This document shows positions 45,101-54,803 of a stretch of DNA of 64,000 nt, in pieces; positions within the stretch are counted from its first letter, which is position 1; every line of letters starts with the position of its first letter. The translations under genes were made by a program, and so were the position numbers. The stretch is from Salinisphaera sp035690525. Its GTDB lineage: Bacteria > Pseudomonadota > Gammaproteobacteria > Nevskiales > Salinisphaeraceae. The notes beneath the pieces were generated by a model. It was not told the origin of the DNA. It saw nothing but the letters and a program-made list of their open reading frames with translations, and searched no databases. The DNA is taken from positions 1 to 64,000 of the forward strand of contig NZ_DASSKM010000109.1 in assembly GCF_035690525.1 (NCBI RefSeq). Reading direction: 5' to 3'.

Positions 45101-46053
45101 TCGCCGCCGGCGCCGGTGGCGGCCCCCGGCGCCGGGGCGATCGCGGTCGGGTGGTTGTGCGTCTCCACCTTCATCAGCAGATGCACGTCTTCCTCGACCA
45201 GGCGATAGACGCGATCGCGACCGACCGTCATGCGGGTCGCGGCCGGACCGGCGGCCACAGCCGCGTTGTCTCGATAGGCCGACAACACGCCTTCGGGTGC
45301 CGCCTTGTAGGAACTGCGGATCATGTCGAACAACGAGGCCGCTTGCGTCTCGCCGTCGATGGTGAACTCGGCGTTGAAGATCTTGTGCCGGCAATGCTCG
45401 GAATTGATCTGGCCGAACATCATCAACTCGACGTCGGTGGGGTCGCGATCGAGCGCGGCGTACTGCGCGGCGAGATATTCGATTTCCTCCTCGGCCAGCG
45501 CCAGTCCCCAGTCGCGATTGGCCGCGGCCAGCGCTTCGACGCCCTGACTTATCAGCGGCACGCGGCGTAGCCGACGACGCCCAGGCGCCGTAAACAACGT
45601 GGTGAGCAGCGCCCAATCGTCGACCAGTGATTCGGTCATCGGGTCGTGGAGCGCGCGGCTTTGAGCCAATACGCCGATGTCCGGCGCATCGGCGCCGAGT
45701 CGATAAGCCACCGCGCGCTCGAGCCGCACGAGATTCTTGATCCCGCTGTTGTGCGCGATGTCCTCGGCCTTGCTCGACCAGGCGGAAACCGTGCCCAGAC
45801 GCGGCACCACGACCACGCCTTCGGCGCGCGGCGCTGCGCCGTCCACCGTCAACAGGCGGTATAGACGCTGGCGGGTCGTATCGTCCGGTTCGTTCGCGAA
45901 CGCGGCGATGTACACCGCCCGCGCCTCGACCTTGTCGACCTCGAGCCCGGCGCGCCGCAAACCGGCGGCCAGACGCTCGCGTTCGAAGTCCGCCAGCGCA
46001 GTCTCGCCGGCATAGATTTCGACCGCGGTTATCGATTGACCAGACTTCGCCAC
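42154..46053 (-). CDS. purL: Phosphoribosylformylglycinamidine synthase
   Basis: Converts FGAR to FGAM with glutamine and ATP in purine synthesis. The 1299-residue single-chain form matches the large gammaproteobacterial PurL. It has an N-terminal PurS-like domain, two AIRS-like halves (LMKVETHNHPTAIAPAPGAA, DVGAGGLSNALPEI, KDSLSMRT, YHDRSDGGLAA) and the glutamine amidotransferase (nucleophile in GVCNGCQML, then FICMPHPERV). Its start overlaps the upstream metallo-hydrolase by 25 bases, so it is likely co-transcribed with it. Confidence 0.97.
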   Translation of the reverse strand: MAKSGQSITAVEIYAGETALADFERERLAAGLRRAGLEVDKVEARAVYIAAFANEPDDTTRQRLYRLLTVDGAAPRAEGVVVVPRLGTVSAWSSKAEDIAHNSGIKNLVRLERAVAYRLGADAPDIGVLAQSRALHDPMTESLVDDWALLTTLFTAPGRRRLRRVPLISQGVEALAAANRDWGLALAEEEIEYLAAQYAALDRDPTDVELMMFGQINSEHCRHKIFNAEFTIDGETQAASLFDMIRSSYKAAPEGVLSAYRDNAAVAAGPAATRMTVGRDRVYRLVEEDVHLLMKVETHNHPTAIAPAPGAATGAGGEIRDEAATGRGGKPKAGLTGFSVCDLRIPAAIAPWERDADRPAHLASALDIMREAPIGAARYNNEFGRPALGGYFRTFQYESAATGLRGFAKPIMIAGGMGNVRPGHVEKHEVPVEACLIVLGGPAMLIGLGGGAASSMASGSGSAALDFASVQRADPEMQRRAQEVIEGCIALGADNPIASIHDVGAGGLSNALPEIIDADGRGGSIRLRDIVSADPSLSPMEIWCNESQERYVIAIPAGELDVFAALAKRERCPYSVVGRATAEPNLVVEDSEAATAETARPVDMPMQVLLGRTPRMQREAGHVAVELPAWEHEGVDIAEAFERVLTLPAVASKSFLITIGDRSVGGMTARDQMVGPWQVPVADVAVTTTAFTGDAGEAMAMGERSPVALIDAPASGRMAVAEAITNLAAARIGKLTDVRLSANWMAACGDPAEDARLYDTVRAVGEQLCSELGLAIPVGKDSLSMRTGWDGEAGSRTMSAPVSLVVSAFAPTVSARATLTPQLMPPGQVESRLILADLGAGRNRLGGSAIAQVYGALGNRAPDLDAPALLGGFFDAVQTLASDGRILAYHDRSDGGLAACLAEMCFASRLGVDVALDQQGGDPLAALFAEELGAVLQVAAADVEAALTALRDAGVAATDIGTVTAADRIVVRHGDAEVLSVARMEAQRRWAATSHAMAALRDEPACAHAEYDALLDTADPGLPAELTFDPAEDVAAPYINSERPKIAILREQGVNGHNEMAFAFTRAGFDAIDVHMSEVVSGRVRLTDMQGVAACGGFSYGDVLGAGQGWAKSVLFNRNARKAFADFFAREDTFALGVCNGCQMLAALSELIPGTEGWPTFVANTSRQFEARTSAVEIVESNAVLLDGMAGARMPIAVAHGEGHARFADPADLARLADAGRIGMRYTANAGGAAESYPANPNGSPGGVTGLSNADGRVFICMPHPERVTRTVNLSWAPASWGEASPWARLFANARRFVG

Positions 46054-46796
46054 GACAGACCCTCGTTTTGGTTGGCGACCTGCACCCAGTCCGGCGTGCA
46101 GTTCAGCGCCGGCGCCAACGCGGCCCGGGCCAGCTCCGGACGATTATTGGATTCGGACAGATGCGCGACCACGACATGCTGAAGTGCGCCGGTATCGATA
46201 GCCGATACGAGCGCGGCGGCCTCGGTGTTGCTCAGGTGGCCGAGCCGGCCGGCCACCCGGGCCTTGAGGCTGGGCGGATACGGCCCGCCCGCCAACAGGT
46301 CGGGATCGTGATTGGATTCGATGATGAGCGCGTCGCAGGCATCGACCATCGCGCGCACATGCGGCGTGATATGGCCGATATCCGAAAGTACACCCAGCCG
46401 ATGCTCGCCGTTGCCGATGACGAGCTGCGCGGGCTCGCGCGCGTCGTGCGGCACCGGATAGGGAAACAGTTCCAGATCGCCGATGGCGAACGGTTCGTGC
46501 GGGGAATACAGCTCCGTGGCCGCGAGTTCGCTGCCAAGCGTCGCGGCCTGCGTACCCGGCGTGAGCCAAACCGGCAACTCGTGGGCGCGCGAAAAGCGCG
46601 AGACGCCTTTCCAGTGATCGTCGTGTTCGTGCGTGATCACGATGGCATCGATGTCGGCGGGCGCGAGTGCCAGCCGGGCCAGACGTTTTTCGATCTCGCG
46701 GGCGGAAAAGCCGCAGTCGATCAGAAGCCTGGTCGCGCCCTGCTCGACCACCAGCGCGTTGCCCTTGCTGCCGCTACCCAACAGGGCGAAGCGCAT
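46029..46796 (-). CDS. Metallo-beta-lactamase fold hydrolase, YycJ/WalJ-like
   Basis: A 255-residue dinuclear-metal hydrolase. The family motif THEHDDHWKG (HxHxDH) and SGSKGNALVVEQG, LLIDCGFSAREIEKRL, LSDIGHITPHV and VVAHLSESNN are visible. YycJ-type proteins are suspected 5'-exonucleases or nucleases in DNA repair, but the role in gammaproteobacteria is not settled. It lies two bases after the DUF1820 gene and overlaps purL. Confidence 0.88.
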   Translation of the reverse strand: MRFALLGSGSKGNALVVEQGATRLLIDCGFSAREIEKRLARLALAPADIDAIVITHEHDDHWKGVSRFSRAHELPVWLTPGTQAATLGSELAATELYSPHEPFAIGDLELFPYPVPHDAREPAQLVIGNGEHRLGVLSDIGHITPHVRAMVDACDALIIESNHDPDLLAGGPYPPSLKARVAGRLGHLSNTEAAALVSAIDTGALQHVVVAHLSESNNRPELARAALAPALNCTPDWVQVANQNEGLSWRSLVNR

Positions 46797-46798
46797 GC

Positions 46799-47167
46799 TC
46801 AGGAGTTGTGCCCCGAGCCATGACCTCCCGAGCCGGGCCCCTGTCGGGTATAGACCGGAAACGGGCGCACCTTGGATTCGGAATCGGCCGGCCTGATCTT
46901 CGCCGTGCCGCGGCTTTCGACTTCGTCGATGCGGATGATCGAGTGCATGGGGATATAGCTGCGCTTGACCTCGGAGAACTCGTCGGCAAGCTTCTCCTCG
47001 GCCGGGTCGATTACGAGCGTGGTGCGCTCGCCGAAGACCAGTTGCTCGATCTCGACGAAGCCGAACAGACCGCCTTGGGCGACCGAGCGCGCGTAGATCT
47101 CGTAAACTTCGCCCTGATTGTAGAACGCCACGCGATATAAGCGGCGATTGGAATCGGCGTTGGCCAT
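46799..47167 (-). CDS. DUF1820 family protein
   Basis: A 122-residue protein of unknown function. It begins MANADSNRRLYRVAFYNQG and contains FGFVEIEQLVFGERTTLVID and IPMHSIIRIDEVE, a set typical of gammaproteobacterial DUF1820 members. The ATG at 47165-47167 was chosen; upstream codons run into the tRNA gene. The start is 33 bases after the tRNA, suggesting a shared transcript. Confidence 0.88.
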   Translation of the reverse strand: MANADSNRRLYRVAFYNQGEVYEIYARSVAQGGLFGFVEIEQLVFGERTTLVIDPAEEKLADEFSEVKRSYIPMHSIIRIDEVESRGTAKIRPADSESKVRPFPVYTRQGPGSGGHGSGHNS

Positions 47168-47199
47168 GGGACGAATCGATCGATGATCGGATAGAGAAA

Positions 47200-47291
47200 T
47201 GGCGGAGAGGGTGGGATTCGAACCCACGTGGGGCGGTTAGCCCCCAACCGATTTCGAGTCGGTGCCGTTATGACCGCTTCGGTACCTCTCC
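47200..47291 (-). tRNA. tRNA-Ser (anticodon CGA)
   Basis: The 92-base gene has acceptor arms GGAGAGG / CCTCTCC with an encoded CCA end. The anticodon stem ACCGA / TCGGT encloses the loop CTCGAAA, so the anticodon is CGA and it reads UCG. A long variable arm (GGGGGCTAACCGCCCC) and the T-loop GTTCGAATC confirm a class-II serine tRNA. Confidence 0.97.
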
Positions 47292-47340
47292 ATTGTTTTC
47301 GCGCCCGATCTCGTGCCTGACCCCGGCCGCGAAGTCGCGT

Positions 47341-47369
47341 ATGTTAAACGATACGAATCGCTTTCCCAA
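47341..47369 (-). promoter_or_regulatory. sigma-70 promoter for tRNA-Ser
   Basis: On the minus strand, TTGGGA (47364-47369) and TAACAT (47341-47346) are 17 bases apart. The start site would fall near 47334, about 43 bases before the tRNA. The -10 is followed by a GC-rich discriminator (ACGCGAC), as in stringently controlled stable-RNA promoters. Confidence 0.6.
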
Positions 47370-47397
47370 CACTTGATTCGATAATTCTTTACGACAC

Positions 47398-48933
47398 GTG
47401 CCCGAGACAAACCGAGGGCCGGGCGCCGGTCCGTGGCGCGCGGCCTCCAAATCAACCCGAGGACGCCGCCTGGCCGCGGTACTCGCGCTGATCGTACTGA
47501 TCGGCGCGAGCACGCTGTTGAGCACCTGCGTGTATCGCCCCGCCGGGTTGACCCAGGTCCGGCGCACCGACGTACTGCGTGTAGCCACGGTCAATTCGGC
47601 GGATACCTTTTATCTCGGACCGCACGGACCGAAAGGCTTCGAATACGACTTGGCGCACGGGTTCGCGAAATCGCTGGGCGTGCAGCTCAAGATGGTGGTG
47701 GTGCCGAATCGCGCGGCCGTTATCCGCGCGGTGAACAGCGGACGCGCCCAGATAGGCGTCGGCTTAGCGGTTAGTTCGCGGCGCGATGCGCGCGTGCGTT
47801 TCACGCCGCCCTATCTCAGCACCCCGTTGGAAGCGGTCTATCGCCAACACCAGGACCAGCCTCAACAGTTATCCGATCTGTCGGGCCACCTGGTGCTGCC
47901 CGACGGTACGCCGTTGGCCGATTGGCTACGCCGTCGTCATCCGCATTTAAAGTTTAGCGTCGATCATTCCGCGAATATCGAAGAGTTGATGGCGCGCATC
48001 GCCCACGGCGATATCGACGCGACCATAGCCAATGCGGATTTGGTGGCGATGAACCAGCGCTACTACCCCAAACTACGGGTCGGCTTCACGCTCGACGAGG
48101 TGCGCCAGCGGATGGCCTGGGCGTTTGCAAAAAATCGCGGTGCGCGTATCGATGACGCGCTTTACAACAAGGCCATCGCTTATCTGCGACAGGCCAAGGC
48201 CGTGGGACGAATCAAGATTTTGCACAACCGCTATTTCGGCCACGCCGCGCGGCTCGGCTTCGTCGGCGGCGCCGAGTTCGCCCGTCAGGTGGATAAGCGT
48301 CTGGATCGATGGAAGGCCGATTTCAAGGCCGCCGGCAAGCAGTACGGGGTCGACTGGCGGCTGCTGGCCGCGATCGGCTATCAGGAGTCGCGCTGGGATG
48401 CCGAGGCCACCAGCCCCACGAACGTGCGCGGTATCATGATGCTCACGCGCGACACCGCCGAGCTCATGAATGTCAGCGATCGCCTCGACCCGCAACAGTC
48501 AATCGACGGCGGCACCCGTTATCTGTTGCAGGTGCGCGAGCGCCTACCCGAGGCCGTGAAACCGCCCGATCGCACGTGGTTCGCGCTCGCCGCTTATAAT
48601 CTCGGCCTCGGCCATGTTCTCGACGCCCGGCGCCTGCTGAAAAAGACCGGCCGCGATCCGAACGTATGGGTGAATCTGCGCGACGCCCTCGGCTGGCTGT
48701 CGGAAAAGCGCTATCTCGACGACACGCGTTACGGCTACGCCCGGGGCAAGCAGGCGGCGGCTTACGTCAGCGATATCCGCGCCTACTACGATATTCTGAC
48801 CTGGATGACGAGCGACCGGCACCAACGCAAACCGGCCGCGCTGGACGAAAAACCCTCGGCCGACGGCGCCGGTCAACCAGGCGACGAGAACAACGCCCCG
48901 CCCGACATCAGCATCACCTCGCCGGCATTCTGA
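47398..48933 (+). CDS. mltF: Membrane-bound lytic murein transglycosylase F
   Basis: Degrades peptidoglycan in the periplasm. 511 residues from GTG 47398. A hydrophobic N-terminal anchor (AAVLALIVLIGASTLLSTC) is not a clear lipobox. Residues about 55-290 form an ABC-type solute-binding domain (VLRVATVNSADTFY, GFEYDLAHGFAKSLGV). The SLT domain follows with the catalytic Glu in AIGYQESRWDAEA and the segment ALAAYNLGLGHVLDAR. Adjacent purL and mltF are conserved in many gammaproteobacteria. A Pro/Asp-rich tail ends the protein. Confidence 0.94.
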   Translation: MPETNRGPGAGPWRAASKSTRGRRLAAVLALIVLIGASTLLSTCVYRPAGLTQVRRTDVLRVATVNSADTFYLGPHGPKGFEYDLAHGFAKSLGVQLKMVVVPNRAAVIRAVNSGRAQIGVGLAVSSRRDARVRFTPPYLSTPLEAVYRQHQDQPQQLSDLSGHLVLPDGTPLADWLRRRHPHLKFSVDHSANIEELMARIAHGDIDATIANADLVAMNQRYYPKLRVGFTLDEVRQRMAWAFAKNRGARIDDALYNKAIAYLRQAKAVGRIKILHNRYFGHAARLGFVGGAEFARQVDKRLDRWKADFKAAGKQYGVDWRLLAAIGYQESRWDAEATSPTNVRGIMMLTRDTAELMNVSDRLDPQQSIDGGTRYLLQVRERLPEAVKPPDRTWFALAAYNLGLGHVLDARRLLKKTGRDPNVWVNLRDALGWLSEKRYLDDTRYGYARGKQAAAYVSDIRAYYDILTWMTSDRHQRKPAALDEKPSADGAGQPGDENNAPPDISITSPAF

Positions 48934-49012
48934 CCGGCGCGGCGTGCGCGCATGAAAAAGGCGCAGAGGCCGCCGAAGCCCCCGCGCCCGATCGCTCCGC
49001 TATCCGGCCGGA

Positions 49013-49642
49013 TCAGGCCGAGAAACGATTGTGCAAACCGCACTCGCGGTTGCCGTGCACCTTGGTCGGGTCGTAGTAGTTCTTCTCGTTCGGCAGGTCG
49101 TGCTCGTGGAGATAGCGCTCCACGTCGAACTCGGTCCATTCCAGCACCGGCGCCACCTTGATCACACCGCCGGGCTTGTCCTGCGACACGATATCCATGC
49201 CCTGACGAAAAGCGGTCTGGTCGCGGCGCACGGCGGTCAGCCAGACATCCGGACTCATCTCGCGCATGGCGCGGCCGAACGGCTCCAGTTTGACCTGGCG
49301 GGTGAACTCTTCGTGCATCGGATCATCGACATCCGGAATGCCCATGATCGCATCACGGCGTGCCGCCGAAGCCAGCGGATTGAATACATGGATGTTCAGA
49401 CCGAGATCGGCGATCAGCTTTTCCGCGAACAGATAGGTCTTGCGCGTGGCATAGCCGGAATCGATCCAGACCACGTCCATATCCGGCTGCGCGGACACGG
49501 CCATATGCAGGATCGCGGCTTCGTACGGACCGAAATTGGTGGTCACGATCGTACGGCCATCCAGGCCGGCGGCCCAGTTCACGATTTCCTGCGGATGCCG
49601 GCCGGCGAATTCGTCGTTGGCCTTGGCGATATCGATATCCAT
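49013..49642 (-). CDS. cysH: Phosphoadenosine phosphosulfate reductase
   Basis: Reduces PAPS (or APS) to sulfite in assimilatory sulfate reduction. 209 residues from the ATG at 49640-49642 (GAGG upstream). It has TTNFGPYEAAILHM, the PAPS loop VWIDSGYATRKTY and the catalytic C-terminal motif RECGLH. The CC-pairs that bind the [4Fe-4S] cluster of APS reductases are absent, which favours the thioredoxin-dependent PAPS type. No other cys gene is nearby. Confidence 0.92.
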   Translation of the reverse strand: MDIDIAKANDEFAGRHPQEIVNWAAGLDGRTIVTTNFGPYEAAILHMAVSAQPDMDVVWIDSGYATRKTYLFAEKLIADLGLNIHVFNPLASAARRDAIMGIPDVDDPMHEEFTRQVKLEPFGRAMREMSPDVWLTAVRRDQTAFRQGMDIVSQDKPGGVIKVAPVLEWTEFDVERYLHEHDLPNEKNYYDPTKVHGNRECGLHNRFSA

Positions 49643-49858
49643 AAGACGGAACCTCACTTGAATGAGCCCGGGCCGACGTTGGCGGCCTCGAATGACATTG
49701 GCAGAATTTTAAAAGCTATTCGGTTATTTTAAACCCGCCTTTCAATATCGTTTAGTTATATTCTTAGTATTACGCCCCGACCGGCCGGCGCGCCGTGTAT
49801 CGCTTGCCAAACTTGGCTACAATAAACGGCTCGATTGTTTCCAGTGCACACGCATCCT

Positions 49859-51520
<1,662 letters not shown>

Positions 51521-51550
51521 TCAACCGGCGGCGGGACGCACCAACCTATC

Positions 51551-51583
51551 AAGCCCCCGCAGCTTACACGGGGGCTTTTCTTT
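51551..51583 (+). terminator. Rho-independent terminator of ettA
   Basis: AAGCCCCCG (51551-51559) pairs with CGGGGGCTT (51569-51577) around a 9-base loop, followed by TTTTCTTT. It ends 31 bases past the ettA stop. Confidence 0.85.
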
Positions 51584-51638
51584 GGGGTCGGGGATAGCGG
51601 CTCGCCGAGACAAGGCGAAGCCGGCGAAAGAAACGGCT

Positions 51639-52526
51639 TCACACACGGCCCGCGTGGCGCCGCGTCCGCATCGATGCCACGCAAGCCATGATGACCAGTG
51701 CGCAGCCGGCCCACAGAGTCAGAGTTGGCTGTACGCGCCCCACCAGCACCAAGGTAATCGCTGCCACCGCGGGCACGGCGTAAGGCAACACGGGCACAAT
51801 GCGCGGGTTGCCATGACGAACGACATAGCCCCACGCCAGGAAACCCAGCCCGTAAGGCCCGATACCCAGAATAATGCTCGCCGTCCAGGCGCCGGTCGAA
51901 CCCGGCCACACCAAGCCACCTGTGGCGGCTTGAAGCAACAACGCCGCCACGGCGCCGACCGCGAAAAACGCGGGATAGGCCGACGCGATCGGGCGGGAAT
52001 ACACCTGAACGAATAGCGAATACGCCACCCAGCACAATCCGGAGGCCAGCGCATACACGTAACCCAGCCAGGCATCGGCCGATGGCGCCGCCGTTGTGCC
52101 ATGCATGACCCCGACGCCGGCCAGCCCGACGAACAGGCTGACGAACGTCAGCGGCGCGGGCCGGCGATGACTATAGACATCGCTGGCGATGGCGAACAGC
52201 AGCGGCCAGCTATAGGTGATCACCACGACCTGGGCCGCCGGGGCATACGTGAGTGCGGCGAAATAGAACGCGGCCCCGCCAACCAGCCCGGCGCCGACGG
52301 TGAGCCAGGCGTACCAGGGATGACGACGTATCGCGGACCACGTCGCGCCGCGCGGGCCAGTCAGCAGGCAACTGCTCAATGCCGCGCCAATCAACGCGAT
52401 ACCGGTCAGCTCCAGCGGTGGGACGCTACCCGCCAACATCCGCAACCACGCCGTGACGCCCCACAGGAATATGACGACGCCGCTCAGGCCGATGATTCGA
52501 AAGGCCGGCCGATCTTCGTATGACAT
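51639..52526 (-). CDS. EamA-family (DMT) exporter
   Basis: A 295-residue inner-membrane protein with about ten helices in two EamA repeats. YAPAAQVVVITYSWPLLFAI and LGIGPYGLGFLAWGYVVRHG are typical of the drug/metabolite transporter superfamily, whose members export amino acids or other metabolites. The start is the ATG at 52524-52526. It is divergent from a LysR gene, which probably controls it. The substrate is unknown. Confidence 0.88.
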   Translation of the reverse strand: MSYEDRPAFRIIGLSGVVIFLWGVTAWLRMLAGSVPPLELTGIALIGAALSSCLLTGPRGATWSAIRRHPWYAWLTVGAGLVGGAAFYFAALTYAPAAQVVVITYSWPLLFAIASDVYSHRRPAPLTFVSLFVGLAGVGVMHGTTAAPSADAWLGYVYALASGLCWVAYSLFVQVYSRPIASAYPAFFAVGAVAALLLQAATGGLVWPGSTGAWTASIILGIGPYGLGFLAWGYVVRHGNPRIVPVLPYAVPAVAAITLVLVGRVQPTLTLWAGCALVIMACVASMRTRRHAGRV

Positions 52527-52633
52527 ATCGCATCGCTCGTCGATGATTCGGATGCCGTTGCCAGCGCCGCCAACGCACGGAAAAGCGAGCATCCGTTGAA
52601 ACTCAGGCCGTGCAATATGCGCTTGTCAGAACT

Positions 52634-52650
52634 ATTCGTTAAACGATAAT
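52634..52650. promoter_or_regulatory. Candidate LysR-type operator between eamA and lysR genes
   Basis: A dyad TCGTT-A-AACGA (52636-52646) lies in an AT-rich stretch, 108 bases from the exporter start and 38 bases from the regulator start. Position and T/A-rich flanks fit a LysR box, but the motif is short. Confidence 0.4.
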
Positions 52651-52683
52651 TTTTGACTGTTCTATCAATTTTGTTGATGACCA

Positions 52684-53559
52684 TTGCCCTACCGAACGCT
52701 CGATCTGCGCGCGCTGCAAAGCCTCGTGACCGTGGTTGACATTGGAAGCTTCACCGGCGCCGCCAGACAACTGCACTATTCGCAGTCCGCGATCAGCATG
52801 CAGATCCGCCGGCTCGAGAATGAACTCGGCGTTTCCTTATTGAAACGGGAATCGCGCTCAATCGAGCCGACCCGCGCGGGCGGAGAAGTGCTCGGCTACG
52901 CGCGCGAAATGCTCCGGCTCAACGGCGAGCTGCGTCACCGGCTGGCGGAACGGGAAATCGGGGGCACCGTGCGCCTCGGGCTGCCGGTCGATTACGCGCC
53001 CTATATTCCGAGCACGTTGACGATGTTCGCCGAACGCTATCCGCTGGTCGAAATGGAAGTCCGATCCGAGCTTAGCGTGAACCTGATCGAACAAACGCGG
53101 GCGGGCGACATCGACATGGCGATTGTCACCCGCGAGCCAGACGCGTCCGGGGGAACCCTGCTCCGGCGGGAAGCCCTGGTCTGGGTCGCCGCGCCCGGAA
53201 CGACCGCCTATCTCCATGACCCGATCCCGCTATCCCTCAGCCCCGAGGGCGTCTGCGCCTTCCGGGCCGCCGCCACCGCGCGCCTGGACGCCGCCGGCCA
53301 GCGCTGGCGAATCGCTTACGAAAGCCCCGCGTTCGCCGCACAGCGCATACCGGTCGGCGTCGGTCTCGCCGTGACCGTGGCCATACCGAGCCTGATCGGC
53401 TCCGACCTGGAAATACTGGCCCCGGAAACCACCGGCCTTCCCGAACTGCCCGCCATGGACATCCGGCTACACCGCAAGCCGGGGCGAGCCAGCCGGGCCG
53501 CCGATTGCCTGGCGGAACTCATCGTGGAACGAATCCGCGACTACAGGCACGATGGATAG
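52684..53559 (+). CDS. LysR-family transcriptional regulator
   Basis: 291 residues. The N-terminal HTH (ALQSLVTVVDIGSFTGAARQ, YSQSAISMQIRRLENELGV) is canonical, followed by a substrate-binding domain (GTVRLGLPVDYAP, GDIDMAIVTREP). The start is TTG at 52684; an ATG seven bases earlier is out of frame. It is divergent from the EamA exporter, the common layout for a LysR protein controlling a metabolite exporter. Confidence 0.9.
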   Translation: MPYRTLDLRALQSLVTVVDIGSFTGAARQLHYSQSAISMQIRRLENELGVSLLKRESRSIEPTRAGGEVLGYAREMLRLNGELRHRLAEREIGGTVRLGLPVDYAPYIPSTLTMFAERYPLVEMEVRSELSVNLIEQTRAGDIDMAIVTREPDASGGTLLRREALVWVAAPGTTAYLHDPIPLSLSPEGVCAFRAAATARLDAAGQRWRIAYESPAFAAQRIPVGVGLAVTVAIPSLIGSDLEILAPETTGLPELPAMDIRLHRKPGRASRAADCLAELIVERIRDYRHDG

Positions 53560-53667
53560 CTTCGATGATTGAGATTGAACGGTATCGTTCACATACGCGG
53601 GCTACAACACCAACTGCGCCGTCCGGTACGACCGGTATGCAGACATCGGCCAACTTAGCCCATCTCA
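53560..53667. other. Short intergenic stretch downstream of the LysR gene
   Basis: No gene or clear signal is visible. Together with the ferredoxin remnant and its upstream part it makes up about 395 bases without an intact gene. Confidence 0.4.
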
Positions 53668-53850
53668 TTACGATTCAGCGAGATCCTCCTGTTCCGCGTG
53701 CTCGCCCCGGTCGAGATATTCCAGCTTGTCGGGAATGCCGTTCCATTCGTCGGCGTCCGATGGCGCTTCGATGATGGGGTCGATCACCGGCCAGCGCGGA
53801 GCCAGCTCGGCATTGATCGCGATGAATTGCTTCTGGTCGGCGGGCCGAAT
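53668..53850 (-). pseudogene. C-terminal remnant of a 7Fe ferredoxin gene (fdxA)
   Basis: On the minus strand the frame ending at TAA (53668-53670) contains QKQFIAINAELAPRWPVID and DADEWNGIPDKLEYLDRGEH. These correspond to the tail of bacterial FdxA ferredoxins, which carry a segment like FIELNAELAxxWP and then DADxWDGxPxKL. The frame stays open upstream to about 53955, but no cysteine-rich cluster domain is found, and the sequence there (NPGGNGSNRIDAHQGI) is unrelated. The gene has lost its functional half. Confidence 0.65.
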
Positions 53851-53954
53851 ACCTTGATGCGCGTCAATCCGGTTGGAGCCATTTCCGCCGGGATTCAGCG
53901 ATACGTTTTGAACAGGCCCCGAAGAGCTGGCGCCGCGTGAACGGAAAGCCGGAT

Positions 53955-54515
53955 CTACGAATCCGGTACTTCTGACGCGGGATAGATCAGAGCGCCGTTT
54001 TCCGCGACACGCGCCGCCGGCGTCAGCTCGGCCGGCTGGATTCGATCACGGCCCATCAGATGATGAACCGCGAATCCACGATGCAGCAGGTGATCAGCAA
54101 TGATGCGACGATGACAGCGCCACCATACCGCCTCCGAACACATGATGGCGCATGTCTCGTCGCGCCCCCGGGCAACGAGCGATTCGAGCCCCGACCGGAA
54201 ACGCGCCGATAACGCGTAGTCGGCGTAGTTGTGAAAGCTACGGTTGCGCCAGTAGCCGTTGCGCGTCTCCGGAATCCGGTCGTCGCGGGTGCGCAGGCCG
54301 GCCAGCTCGGCGCTGTGGCTGTATCCGATCCCGCTCGCGGCCAGACTCTGCGTCAGCGCTTCGGCGTTGAACTGGGGATTGGCGCGCGAGCGCGGCATAG
54401 CGCGCACATCGACCACGTGCTCGACGCCGCCGGCCCGCAGCAGGTCGACGAACTGCGCACTCGTGCGCGTCGAGTGGCCGATCGTGTAGAACACCGGCAC
54501 CACGCCGTCAGCCAA
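53955..54515 (-). CDS. DUF488 family protein
   Basis: A 186-residue cytoplasmic protein. It opens FYTIGHSTRTSAQFVDLL and has VVDVRAMPRSRANPQFN, YWRNRSFHNYADYA and the signature MCSEAVWWRCHRRIIADHL with two cysteines. DUF488 proteins are widespread, sometimes linked to stress or nucleic-acid metabolism, with no proven activity. It overlaps the DUF2945 gene by eight bases. Confidence 0.88.
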   Translation of the reverse strand: MADGVVPVFYTIGHSTRTSAQFVDLLRAGGVEHVVDVRAMPRSRANPQFNAEALTQSLAASGIGYSHSAELAGLRTRDDRIPETRNGYWRNRSFHNYADYALSARFRSGLESLVARGRDETCAIMCSEAVWWRCHRRIIADHLLHRGFAVHHLMGRDRIQPAELTPAARVAENGALIYPASEVPDS

Positions 54516-54720
54516 TCCGTGTCAGTGTGCCTTCCTTGTGCGCCGCGACGTGATCGGTCTTGTCGCTCTTGATTTCATACTGGGGTTCGTCCTCGGAGGC
54601 GCGCCGGGTGTGGCCCTTATAGTCGAAATCCCGCGTATGAACCTTGATGATGGTACCGCTGACCCGACCCGCCTCCGAGTTCCAGGCGACATGGTCGCCA
54701 ACCCGGAATTTGTGACTCAT
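54508..54720 (-). CDS. DUF2945 (hypervirulence-associated, Tudor-like) protein
   Basis: A 70-residue protein with the family pattern FRVGDHVAWNSEAGRVSGTI, KGHTRRASEDEPQYEIKSDK and THRI-like end (HKEGTLTRIG). The domain is an SH3/Tudor-like fold of unknown function, often in stress operons. A start overlap with DUF488 suggests joint translation. Confidence 0.85.
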   Translation of the reverse strand: MSHKFRVGDHVAWNSEAGRVSGTIIKVHTRDFDYKGHTRRASEDEPQYEIKSDKTDHVAAHKEGTLTRIG

Positions 54721-54803
54721 CGATCATCCCTCCTTCGCCGGGACCGCGATCGGCTGTGGTCCTCTAAGGAAGCGGCGCGTGCGTCGCTGCCACGCAGGCG
54801 CTT

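Noticed and set aside
42829..45570. A 913-codon open frame antisense to purL
   Set aside because: It mirrors the GC-rich third-position pattern of purL, has no domain signature and is rich in Arg, His, Gly and Ala, as expected for a shadow frame. purL on the other strand is unambiguous.
49795..49823. A sigma-70 promoter directly before ettA (TTGCCA ... TACAAT)
   Set aside because: The two hexamers are only eight bases apart, too close for a promoter, and at the correct distance no good -35 is present.
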